Source of the DNA: Zygnema cylindricum
Lineage: Eukaryota; Streptophyta; Zygnematophyceae; Zygnematales; Zygnemataceae
Assembly (NCBI GenBank): GCA_037447655.1
Contig: JBBHKE010002624.1
Coordinates: 1 to 64,000 of the forward strand
Direction: 5' to 3'
DNA: 64,000 nucleotides
Part shown: positions 43,736 through 53,835 of the stretch, piece by piece
Position numbering within the stretch: the first letter of the stretch is position 1
Layout: the number at the start of each line of letters is the position of its first letter
Translations under genes and position numbers: made by a program
The notes under the pieces: generated by a model
The model's input: only the letters and a program-made list of their open reading frames with translations
What the model was told of the DNA's origin: nothing
Databases searched by the model: none

Positions 43736-44683
43736 TAGCTTAGTGCACTCTGCCATATAGTGCCCCGGTTTCTTACAAAAATGACATAAACCTTTGGGAG
43801 CCCTTGGTTCGAACTCGTTAACCTATTTTTTTTGCTCCCTACCCCCATAGTTTCTGACTCGTTTCCGGGAATCCTTATTCCTCCAATCGGTCGCTGTTGC
43901 CAAGGCTTGGCCACTCTTTCCTCCCCTTCGGATCTCAATCTTATTCTCTCGAACGAGAATCATCCCTACCACTGAGTTCCATATCCACCTTGAGTCCGGC
44001 AAGTCCTGCACACAGTTGACTATGTTCTCGAACTCATCAGGTAACTTCATTAGTAAACAGTTAACCTTTTCTTTTTCACTAAAAACTTTTCCCGCACTCT
44101 CTAGCTCCATGAAGAGTGTAGCAAGCTCATTGCGAAAATCCAACATGTTTCCCCCTTTGTATACATACTCCTTAACTTTCTGATCAGCCAACTGTTGTTG
44201 CTGAATCGTACCACTTCGGTACATCTCTATGAGAGCCATCCAAAGATCGGATGCCCTCTCTACCTGCAAATGAGGACATGCAAGTCCTTGAGTGAGATGG
44301 CGTAGGATGAAGTTCTTTGCCGCCATATTGTTGAAGTCCCAAGTTTCAGTATCATTCTCCTCGTTCCTCGGAATAGGTGACATGAATGCTAAACCAGTTG
44401 CTATTGGTGTGGTCGCCTCCTTCTCCTTTCCTTTGTCCACCACCTCTCATTCCTTTGTTTCCTCCGTTGAAGGTGAATCCTCTTTCCTGGTGAATCTGCT
44501 TCCTTTAAACCCTGGAGGAATTCCAAGACTTAATGGACGCCCCAATCGTCCACTCACTATCCCCTAAAACCTTTTTTCGCATAGAGCTCTTATCATCATA
44601 CTTTCCTAGTATATGAAGCCAGTTCCATTAAAGATTGGTACCCTAGAGGGTGGGCCCATAACCTGAAACTCTGAGACCTCCAT
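43736..44683 (-). pseudogene. E3: gag, starting inside the LTR
   Basis: ATG at 44683 lies 20 bases inside the 5' LTR and reads MEVSEFQVMGPPSRVPIFNG, with the primer-binding site in frame (VMGPP). A TAG replaces the Trp of the YWE motif, with another stop 18 codons on and a third before MVDKGKEKE. From 44443 to 43823 the gag core is open for 206 codons (QQQQLADQKVKEYVYKGGNM, VNCLLMKLPDEFENI, GMILVRENKIEIRRG). A frameshift follows, and the zinc knuckle CHFCKKPGHYMAEC lies at 43744-43790. Confidence 0.87.
44649..44663 (-). promoter_or_regulatory. E3: primer-binding site (half initiator tRNA-Met)
   Basis: On the - strand GGTTATGGGCCCACC starts exactly at the LTR boundary. It is the complement of the anticodon stem-loop region of eukaryotic initiator tRNA-Met (GGTGGGCCCATAACC), as in Drosophila copia. 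Here it lies within the gag frame. Confidence 0.85.
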
Positions 44684-44873
44684 AAGTCCTCAAAGTGGAC
44701 AGCTTCCAAGAAGCCTCTAGGATAATCCTGACCCCGTTGTGTTTAAGCAAAAATAACTGCCACCCTGGCAGACAAAAACTCTCACCACCTTCACCCCTGT
44801 AAAGACAAGACTCCCCTGAGTCGATAGCAAAAAGAATCTCTGAATTTGCTCCCGTGAGCATTAAGTTATGGAG

Positions 44874-44887
44874 GGTCAAAGTTGACC
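44874..44887. promoter_or_regulatory. Inverted W-box pair in the E3 promoter LTR
   Basis: GGTCAAAGTTGACC is two W-box cores (TTGACC) back to back, just downstream in element sense of TTCTGTACAAAAGG. The same pair is at 39486-39499 and 46074-46087; E4 has GGTCAAAGATGACC. WRKY binding is inferred from the motif only. Confidence 0.5.
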
Positions 44888-44972
44888 TTTTGTACAGAAG
44901 CTCTCTGGGTGAGAGGGTCCTATCTCCTAATTTTTCTAAGTCCTATCTCTCTCACAGACTCTATCTACTGAT

Positions 44973-45047
44973 GTACAGAACCAATCAGAATTGAGTTCCG
45001 TACGCAAAAGTACAGCTGCCGGTGTACTTTAGGTACGGACATTGTAC
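44973..45047. promoter_or_regulatory. GTAC cluster in U3 of E3
   Basis: Six GTAC cores occur in 75 bases (44973, 45000, 45010, 45024, 45033, 45044), with CCAAT at 44981-44985. GTAC is the core recognised by plant SBP/SPL factors, including copper-response regulators. Similar clusters occur at the same place in other group A LTRs. Confidence 0.45.
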
Positions 45048-45426
45048 GACAGGGCCTAAATGTCGACACATGTCATATCCAGATTCGATGCCATAATCTC
45101 CGGGGATTCCACGATCCAACGAAATTTCGCCACGCGTCATCCGATGTGGCGATGGCCACAAACCGCCGAAAACTTCCTCCGCGATCTCGGCGCTTATTGC
45201 GGCCGTCCGATTAGAATCTAATTTAATCTTAGTCGTAATAAATACATGTGCGGTATTTGTTTCATTTACGAAACAAATGCGCGGTATTGATTTATAGTCC
45301 GTACCGTAATCCGTACTTTATATATTACCGGATCTATGTATCCCGTAATCTATTATAGTTAAATGAATTATCGTACGTATACATATTTAAATAACTATCA
45401 AACTATAGACTATGTATCACGATTCT

Positions 45427-45510
45427 TAGACTTAACGGCTAAGGCTAGCGGCTATTTCCTGTCTGCCGGCCGGTAGGTTCAAGGATCAATTCCTGTCGCC
45501 GGCAAATACC
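45427..45510 (+). other. tRNA-like module, antisense in the E3 5' LTR
   Basis: GACTTAACGGCTAAGGCT (A-box/D-arm-like), then GGTTCAAGGATCAATTCCTG (B-box/T-arm-like, degenerate). It is on the opposite strand to the element. It is less regular than the E2 and E11 copies. Confidence 0.4.
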
Positions 45511-45864
45511 ATTAAAATAAATAAACCCGAACTAATATAAATTTCCCGTAAACCTCAGGATAGCCTAGGTAGCCATGGCTCTAGGTTCCTCTCCAATTTC
45601 TCAGTGACTGCGACAAGTTTGAGAGTTGGAGAGAGAAGTTAGAGGTAGACTGCCTCGGCTTCTTTCTTTCTATTCAGACCTAGAAAATACTTAAAACCAT
45701 TAATTTCTACATTTTGCACATTGTAACGCTCTTCAAATTAGTACGAAAAATCTTCTCTAAAATCCAAAGTACTACTTCAAAGTATTGATTACACGGGGAT
45801 ACCCCCTAATACTTCTCACAATGCGAAAACTAAAAATTGTAATAATGCACGCCAATGATACTAA

Positions 45865-46930
45865 TGAAACTCTAAGACCTCCATAAGTCCTCAGAGTGGA
45901 CAACTTCCAAGAAGCTCTAGGATAACCCTGACCCCTTTGTGTTTCAGCAAAAATAACTGCCACCCTCGCAGACAAATACTCTGACCAACTTCACCCCTGT
46001 GAAGACAAGACTCCCCTCAGTCGATAGCAAAAAGAATCTCTGATTTTGCTCCCCTGAGCAGTAAGTTATGGAGGGTCAAAGTTGACCTTTTGTACAGAAG
46101 CTCTCTGGGAGAGGGGGTCCTATCTTCTAATTTTTCTAAGTCCTATCTCTCTCACAAACTCTATCTACTGATGTACGGAGCGAATCAGATTACTCCTCCG
46201 TACACAAAAGTATAGCTGCCGGTGTACTTTCTGTACAAATGTTGTACAACATGGCCTAAATGTCGACACGTGGTATCTCAAGATTCTCTCCCTTAATCCT
46301 CGGAGATGCCGCGCTCCAATGTCATTCCGCCACGTGTCATACGATGTGGCGATGATCAAAAACTGCCGAAATTCTCTTCCGCGATCTCGGCGTTTAATTT
46401 CGGCCGTCCGATTAAATTTACATTTAATTGTAGCCGTAATAAATACATGCGCGGTATTTGTTTTGGTAAAGAAATAAATGCGCGGTATTCGTTTTTTATA
46501 CGTACCGTAATCCGTACTTTTACATTACTTGATCTATGTCTCTCGTAAAACTATTTCAATTAAATGAACTATCCTACGTATTAATGTTTAATTAATTATC
46601 AATCCCTCTAATATGTAACACTATCTCTAGACTTATCGGTTAGAGCTAACGGCTACCGGCTGATTATTGGCCGGCAGGTTCCAGGATCAAATCCTGGAGG
46701 CGTCACATATATTTTAGTAAATATATTCTAAATTATAAATAAACTAATATTTATATCCCGTAAACCTCTAGATAGCCTAGGTAGCCATGGCTCTAGCTTC
46801 CTTTCCAATTTCTCAGTGATTGCGACAAGTTTGAGAGTTAGAGAGAGAAGTTAGAGGTAGACTGCCTCGGCTTCTTTCTATATTTCTATTCAGACATTGA
46901 AAATACTTAAAAAGACCATCAATTTCTACA
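45865..46930 (-). mobile_element. E11: solo LTR of the E3 family
   Basis: This 1066-bp LTR (TGTAGAAATTGATGG to CTTAGAGTTTCA on the - strand) is flanked by ACTAA at 45860-45864 and 46931-46935. It is clearly diverged from the E3 LTRs. It keeps the W-box pair (46074-46087), GTAC cores and the best T-arm-like stem-loop: CCAGG-ATCAAAT-CCTGG at 46681-46697, with CTTATCGGTTAGAGCT upstream at 46631-46646. Confidence 0.9.
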
Positions 46931-46935
46931 ACTAA

Positions 46936-47120
46936 AACCAAAAGACTCCCATTGAGCACACTAATTATACTAAGAACTAATATGGTGCACACTAATTACA
47001 CTATATATTAAAATATGAAATAGCGTATAACAATTATACTTAACCTGAATCTAAAACAGTACACACTAATTAAATCAAAACTAAAAAATTGTAAAAATGC
47101 ACATTCATTATACTTATAGC
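46936..47120. other. Short non-coding spacer
   Basis: AT-rich sequence repeating ACACTAATTA-like words. No feature is recognised. Confidence 0.5.
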
Positions 47121-47259
47121 TGCTGTTTTGGAAGCTTTAGTCATTTTTATGCTTCGGGTGAGAGAGAGAAAGTTTCAGGACTTAGAATAATTTGGTAAGT
47201 CTTAATTAGTATGAACCGGAATTAGTGTGACGGTGGCGATAGGAGTTCACTATAACATT
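47121..47259 (+). repeat. Fragment of a group B LTR (S1-like)
   Basis: TGCTGTTTTGGAAGCTTTAG opens a 139-bp stretch matching the first part of S1 (3431-3580), including GTGAGAGAGAG and AATTAGTGTGAC. It ends where the E6 LTR begins, so E6 probably inserted into it. The remainder was not found. Confidence 0.65.
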
Positions 47260-48259
47260 TGTTTTTCTATAACCACCGTTGTAGGAGAATAACTAGCAGT
47301 TGTAGTGGAAGTAGACATTAGAAACAACAAAAACTAACAAAACAACTACTCAACAGCTAACTTTGATTTGACAAAAATATGACTCAAAAAAGCCAATATG
47401 CCTCAAAGTCGCCACACTTATACATATTACAATAAACTGACAATTCCCAAAATTACAACCCGAATGTTACTTTAAACTATTAAATATGATGTCTAGAAGT
47501 TTCCCAAAATGTCATTAAAAAATCATATTCCCAAAACTGGATACTGCAAAATTGGATAAGTCCTAAACTATATACTCACATTCAGTATCTACTGGTCACA
47601 ATAATTCGGGTAACGCTGCTACAAGACTAACGTGACTTACGACAAAGTATCCTGCCTGTATTTTACGTTACTGTGCGTACCTCCAAAAACCTAATAATTA
47701 TTTTCCTAACACCTAATTACTGAAACACTATTTTTTATTACACTAAACTACCAAACAATGTTTTTCAAATATTTTCAGATAGCCAACTATACAATAAATG
47801 TTCTAGGTGCTTAGTCAACGGTAGTCTCTTAGTACAACAGATTGTGGCAGTGTAGTACAAAGCACCTAAGTGCTTCGTCACTTGTGGTCCCACGTGAATC
47901 ACGCTTTTGGTCCCAAATGAATCTTGTCTGTTGGCACGAATGTAATCAAAGATCATAAAGTCAATCCATACCATATATTTCCAAAATAACCAATTTAGAT
48001 TTTGTTTGTGTGATCCGGTGAATCCAATCGTTTCCAGCGTGATGCGTGTGATTGATTGTCGGCGCCACTCTGTAAAAGGTGCATACAATTCTCTTGCCGA
48101 CACGTGTTTTGTAAAAGTACAATACACTCTATTGTACTTTTGTTATTGTAACACTAATTAAGGTAAGTACTACAATTGACTACTTAGAAAATATTCCAAG
48201 TTGTTTTAGTCTCCTCTCACAACCCTATCTAACGAAAAAAAGATTTCCAATTTTCAACA
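47260..48259 (-). repeat. E6: 3' LTR
   Basis: On the - strand it starts TGTTGAAAATTGG (48259), next to a purine tract at 48260-48269, and ends GTTATAGAAAAACA (47260), about 1000 bp. ATG at 47318 begins MSTSTTTASYSPTT, which runs to the LTR end. It is therefore a relative of the group B arrangement, with gag starting in the LTR. Confidence 0.72.
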
Positions 48260-48306
48260 CTCCCCTAAATCTTTAGACTCAGTTACTCACTTAGTCCAAT
48301 AGCCTC

Positions 48307-48900
48307 TTAGCAAAATTGTAACTTAGGAGTAGGAAGGGCTTTTATTAACATGTCAGCCACCATCTTCTCGTACGGTAAATAACACAATTTAATGACTTTT
48401 GCAAGTACGTTTTCTCTAACAAAGTGAAGTCTTACCTCCATGTGTTTTCTCTTAAAGTGATAGCTACGATTAGAGGCAATTGGAATGGTTGCTTGGTTGT
48501 CACACGAAATAGCTAGAGGACCTGTTTGCATATACCTAAGTTCTTGTAAAATGGATTTGAACCATAGCAGCTCCTTGAGGGCGAAAGCTGCTACCGTATA
48601 TTCTGACTCCATTGTGGATTGAGCTGTAACCTTTTGTAATTTGCTACTCCAACAACAAGTTCCATCTCCAATCTTTAGAAGAAAGCCGGTTTTAGATTTC
48701 CAGCTTGGTATGTCTCCATAGCTAGCATCGCTCCAAGTCTTTGTTTTTACTTCTCCTCCTCTAAGTATTATCTTAAGATTTCGAGTACCTGCAAGATATC
48801 TCAGCACCCTTTTTGCTGCTTCACACTTTGTCTTTTAAGGATTCTGCAGACTTCTGCCAAGACTCCCACAGCCGCTGCAATGTCTGGTCTCGTATAATTC
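48307..48900 (-). pseudogene. E6: RNase H domain
   Basis: The frame 48807-48307 is open for 166 codons: WSDASYGDIPSWKSKTGF (catalytic Asp), CCWSSKLQKVTAQSTMESEY (Glu), SCDNQATIPIA (Asp), MVADMLIKALPTP (Asp). The upstream TRPDIAAAVGVL block lies in another frame at about 48840-48900, so a frameshift near 48810-48840 separates them. Confidence 0.87.
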
Positions 48901-49850
48901 ATAAAATATAAAAGACTTTCGACTACCTCTCTATATGGCTTTGAAGCCATAAACTCTTCCTCCCCTATCTCTAGACTCTCACAAACAATTATGCATGAGT
49001 TTGTGTCAATTCCTCCCAATTTTTGCCTGAATTCCATGGGAGTTACAAATCCCTTTACATCTTTTATTTCAAATTTTTCCAGCATGTTACCTATTGCTCC
49101 TTTTTGAGTCAACATAATCAGTCTTTTGCTTTGTCTCTTTCTACCTGTATACCTAAGATATACTTGGCCTCATCGAGGTCCTTCATCCCAAACCTAGACC
49201 TTAAAGCTGCTTTAATGCGGTTTATTTCATATATTAACTTACTTATTAATAATAAGTCATCCACATATACAACAATGTATAGTATCCCATCCTCTCCTTG
49301 TAAGACATACAGAATGATCTGAGCTAATTCTCTTAAAACCTAGCCCTATCAAAAACTCATTTAACTTCAATTTCCATTGATGGGGGGCTTGTTTTAGCCC
49401 ATGTAGAGAATTCATCAACTTACACACTAATTCTTGTTTTCTTTTTTCTACATACATTTCAGGTTTCTTCATTTAAATGGTTTCTTATATCTCTCCATGC
49501 AAGAAGGTTGTTTTAACATCTATTTGATATATTTCCATATTGTCTATAACCGCTACACTTAGCAAAATCCTGACAGTGGGAAATTTGATAATTGGAGAGA
49601 AGGTTTCTTCAAAGTCAATACCTTCTTTTTTATTGTACCATTTGGCCATTAGTTTAGCCTTATACCTTTCAATGGTGTTGTCTGGGTTTGGCTTCACCTT
49701 GAATACCCATTTTGTGTCGATGGCTTTTCTGCCTGGAGAAAGATCCACCAGCTCCTATGTCTGTGCCTCCATAGTAGACTTAATTTTATCGTTTGCCGCC
49801 TTAATCAACTAATTTCTTTAGGTGATGAGAAGGCTTCTTGAATCGTTATA
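48901..49850 (-). pseudogene. E6: reverse transcriptase domain
   Basis: Right to left: [66 protein letters not shown] (first catalytic Asp), then stops, SLHGLKQAPHQWKLKL, a degenerate VYVDDLL region near 49255-49270, and QKGAIGNMLEKFEIKD. Several frames are broken. Bases 49851-50011 are a low-similarity integrase-RT linker cut by E5. Confidence 0.82.
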
Positions 49851-51068
49851 GGCTCCTTTGTAGCTGCAAAAAAAACAAAGTGAGAGCTTGCTTGTAGACG
49901 GTTGTTAAACCTTTCCCCCCCCGGAAATTTTCAGGCTGAAATCGTCAACAACCTCTAATTTTTCTGCATTGTTTGAACCGTTATCTGAGCAGGTAGTGAG
50001 TGTCTAGCAAATCCTTTGACATTCTATGGGCTCCATTGCCACAGAGAATTCGTAGATCAAAAGAAGCTAATCTAGATAGTGCTGGCTCCAAGTTTATATA
50101 AACCCAAATAGTTGACCCCTTGACAATCAAAACCCCATTACAACTTCACCCCTATGAAATAAGATTTTGTGTGTGCTCCGTTCCACCACAAAATGCAAAG
50201 TTAGAATATGAGATTTGGACACATTCACCCACTTTGAATTTCCCTTAGAAAATCAGCCACCCATGCAAGAATAACTCTTACCGACTACACTCCTCAGTAG
50301 CTTGGACTGCCTTGAGTCTGCAGCAACAAAAATCACTAAAAATGGTCAATTAAATTGATTGTTATGGCTCGCCAAAAATTGCTATTTACACAAGGTGCTC
50401 TTAAGGGGAGGCAACTACCTACCAAAAATATTCTAAGTCATAAAACCCCTCTCTAAGACCCCTAGTACTAAAGTACGAACAAATGACAAGACTGTAAAGT
50501 ACATAAAGGTACAGGTGTCGGTGTACCTTTTATACGGCCATCGTACGACATGGCCAAAGACCAACATGTGTCTTATCTCACTCGTTCTTTTAATTCCCGG
50601 AATTTGTGCTACCAAATATTATCTCTCCACGTGGCTCCTGGTCATGCCACTTTTGAAAAAACGGTAACGTACTAGAAAGTACAAGTGCCAGAGTACTTTC
50701 TGTATGTACATTGTACGACATCACCAAAATACGACATTTGTCACTTCTGAATTTGTTGTCTTTCGTTCTGGAAATTTCGTAAGCCCGTATGATGTTGCCA
50801 CGTGTCATCTAGAATGGAGGTGTTTTCAAACCGCCAAATTGTCTTTTCCGCAATGTCGGCGCCTATTGCGGCCGTCCGAATTATATCGTCATGTAATACG
50901 GATCGTTGAAACAAATGTCCGTACTATTTGTTTCGTCCGGTTCTAAAAGTACAATTGTTTGTATGCCCTTTATACCGTAATCCTTTAAAATGAAAAACCC
51001 TATATGTAACTATTTAAATATCTATCAAACCCTATATGTCTTGGCACTAGTCTTAGACTAAATGGACA

Positions 51069-51957
51069 TGAAATTCTGTGGTCTCCACTGACCCACAGAA
51101 TGAACAGCCTATGTAAAGCCTCTAGGATAATATTTGCCCCTTCTACTTACCCACTGAATAAGCGCCGCCCAGGCACACACATATTCTGACCACCATCACC
51201 CTTGTAAGAACAAGACTCCCTTGTGTCAAACGCAAAAAGAATCACTGAATTTGCTCCCCTGAGCAGTAAGTTATGGCTGGTCAAAGATGACCTTTATATT
51301 TACAAGCTCTCTTAGAGAGAGAGGTACCTAAATATTACTAAGTCTCACTCTGCCTACTCACGGCTACCTACTACTAAACCCTAGTCCAATAGGAACACTG
51401 TATAGTACAAGAAGGTACAATGGGCGATGTACTTATTGTACGACCATTGTATGACAAGGTCTACATGGTGACACCAGTCAAATTGGAAGCAATGGTTCCT
51501 TCTCCCATCTTCTCCGATATCAAATAATGTGGCGCCATGTGGCACCGCGTGACGCTATCTCCGTATGCCGCCAAAAGCTCACTTCGCGTGGCGGCTATAA
51601 TGCCTGCCGTCCGTTCAAAACATATTTTACACGGTTCAGATTCGCGTACATGCCGGAATTGCTCCTTTTCAATAGTTTGCTGTTAATTAGCTGTTGTGTT
51701 AATGTTTATATATTTATTAAACCCGTCACGTGTATCGTTTCGTAACGCCTTAATGGTTAAGGCGTTAGGCTATAGAGGATCTAGAGGTCGCAGGTTCAAA
51801 TCTAGACATAGGCATCATTTTAGTAAAATACCCTTTACTTCAAAAACTGCCACTTTCTAAATATGGCGGCAGCCATGGCGCGTCTTTGATCCTCACTCTC
51901 TTTCTTTAAAGCAAAACTAAAATAGGGAAGTGAACTATTAATTATCTCTTTTCAACA
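51069..51957 (-). repeat. E4: left (3') LTR
   Basis: On the - strand it starts TGTTGAAAAGAGATAATTAA (51957) and ends ACAGAATTTCA (51069). Purine tract TTAAGGGGAG lies at 51958-51967. Four GTAC cores lie at 51404-51441, and the antisense tRNA-like module at 51742-51813. Confidence 0.92.
51742..51813 (+). other. tRNA-like module, antisense in the E4 LTR
   Basis: CGCCTTAATGGTTAAGGCG is a perfect 8-bp inverted repeat around TG, shaped like a D-arm/A-box. It is followed by a 45-base region and AGGTTCAAATC (B-box) with a trailing GACATAGGC. The right LTR copy (57058-57126) keeps the boxes with several base changes. Confidence 0.5.
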
Positions 51958-52056
51958 CTCCCCTTAATTCCTACTCACTTTTCAATTTTAATTCACAGTT
52001 TTCTCTGCAATAAATCAACTTAGGGGAAGGCAGTGCTTTTGTCATCATGTTTGCAA

Positions 52057-52341
52057 TCATTTCTCTACCAGTTTTATGAACCAGTTTAATTTATTTTCTA
52101 CCTTCTCCTTGACAAAGCTTTGTCTAATATCCATATGCTTAGCTTTGAAGTGATGTTTTGGATTAGCTGCAATAGAGATAGCAGCTTGATTATCACAAAA
52201 AACATTTTGAGTTCTAGACTTCATGAACCCAAGTTCTTCAAGAAGAGATTTAACCCAGATTAATTCTTTGGTGGCAGCACAGGAAGCCATGTATTCAACC
52301 TCCATAGTGGATTGAGCAACTACTTTTTGTTGCTTGCTACT
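52057..52341 (-). pseudogene. E4: RNase H C-terminal part
   Basis: The frame 52305-52057 gives MEVEYMASCAATKELIWVKS, CDNQAAISIAANPKHHFKAK and DIRQSFVKEKVENKL. It ends early, and the final VADMMTKP block is shifted out of frame. TAG at the CCW position (about 52340) separates it from the rest of RNase H upstream. Confidence 0.85.
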
Positions 52342-53739
52342 CTAACAACATGCACCGGATCCAATTTGCAACACATATCCAGTCGTACATCTCCTTAAAG
52401 ACACATCTTCGTAACTGGCATCACTCCAAGTGGTGATGTCAGTGTGCTCCCCTCCCAAATGCAACCATAATTCCCTTGTCCCCACCAGATACCTCATCAC
52501 CCTTTTGGCAGTCTCCCAATCTCTCTTTCCTGGTTCATTTAGACTTCTTCTAAGGACACCTACAGCTACAGCTATATCCGAACGGGTAGAGTTCATAAAA
52601 TAAATTAAACTGCCTACAATCTGCCGATAAGGGATATTTTCCATAAATTTTCTTTCTATCTCATCCATCTCATCATTAATGATGAATATTCCTCCCTCTT
52701 CACTCCCCTTACTCACTTTCTTCCAATCCATGGGAGTAGGACATCCGTTTGCTTTCTCCATTTGAATTTTTTTTAACATATTACCGATTGCTTCTTTTTG
52801 AGTGACTCTTATAATTCTATTCCCTCTACCGCTCTCCATCTGAATTCCCAAAATGTATTTTGCTTCGCCAAGATCTTTCACATCAAAACTGCTCATAAGA
52901 TCCCGTTTTAGTTTGTTAATTTTATCTAAGGACTTGCTTAAGACCATCAAATCATCCACATAAATAGCAATAAATATCACTCCATTCTCATCCTCAAATA
53001 AATATATAGAGTGATGTGAACTAATTTTAATATACCCCAAACCGGTCAAAATTCGTCGAGCTTTATATTCCACTGTCGCGGGGCTTGCTTAAGCCCATAG
53101 AGTGATTTTATCAGTTTGCAAACTTTATTTTCTTCCCCACTTTCCACGAATCCTTCCGGTTGCCTCATGTAATTTTTTACTTCCAACTCTCCGTGCAAAA
53201 AGGCGGTTTTAATATCCATCTGGTGGATTTCCATATCCTCCGTTGCAGCCATACTTAAAAGGATTTATAACAAAAGGAAATCTGACTATAGGTGCAAAGG
53301 TTTCTTCGTAGTCTATCCCCTCTTTCTGAGTATAACCTTTTGCAACTAACCTAGCTTTATACCTCTCAATGGTATTATCCGGGTTTAATTTAAGTTTAAA
53401 CACCCACTAACATCCGATTGATTTTCGGTCCGGTGTACAATCTACCAACTCCCATGTATTGGCTTCCATGATTGAGGCCATTTCTTCATTTATAGCTGTG
53501 ATCCACCGGCTACTTTTTGGAGTGTTTATGGCCTCTAAGTATGTTTGAGATTCATCTGGGTGAGACATCTTTGTGAGTTGGTTATTTACTTGTCTTTCTT
53601 GAAGTCGTTTAGTACTTCTTCTTCCCCCTTCAAAATCAGACGCCGATATGGAAGGCATCCTTGGGTTTCGTTTTGGGAGATTTTCAGCTCCCCTATCTTC
53701 CATTTCCGGTGTCTCATCAAGTTCCTCATCGGTTTCCAC
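52342..53739 (-). pseudogene. E4: reverse transcriptase and start of RNase H
   Basis: Four overlapping frames: 53739-53407 (linker to ANTWELVDCTPDRKSIGC, then a stop), 53403-53209 ([20 protein letters not shown] to [10 protein letters not shown]), 53252-53046 ([17 protein letters not shown], first Asp; [12 protein letters not shown]) and 53073-52342 (IAIYVDDLMVLSK, YVDD near 52955; KYILGIQMESG; WSDASYEDVSLR). Two small frameshifts and two stops are enough to silence it. Confidence 0.88.
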
Positions 53740-53835
53740 TTCGTATTGTGGCGTTGCCTCGGGTGTTGTCCTTTCCTCCTTCTCCTTTGGTAGATTTGCA
53801 GATTTTTCTTTTTCTCCCTCTTCCTTCTCTTCATT

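Larger units (their letters stand above)
39275..45711 (-). mobile_element. E3: young Ty1/copia element with intact pol frame
   Basis: This 6437-bp element is flanked by the perfect 5-bp duplication TTTTG (39270-39274 and 45712-45716). Its LTRs (1049 and 1048 bp) look about 98-99% identical by eye. The primer-binding site, purine tract, gag, protease, integrase, RT and RNase H are all present in order. The integrase-RT-RNase H part is one uninterrupted 1006-codon frame. Gag and protease carry stops and a small deletion, so movement would need gag and protease supplied by another copy. Confidence 0.95.
44664..45711 (-). repeat. E3: right (5') LTR, promoter copy
   Basis: It ends CTCAGAGTTTCA next to the primer-binding site and starts TGTAGAAATTAATGG at 45711. 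It includes the gag ATG (44683-44681), the W-box pair at 44874-44887, the GTAC cluster, the hairpin at 45255-45278 and the tRNA-like module at 45427-45510. Confidence 0.93.

Noticed and set aside
44643-44879. 78-codon - strand frame across the E3 LTR end
   Set aside because: It is in a different frame from gag; the gag frame starts at ATG 44683 by comparison with E4, E5 and E9.
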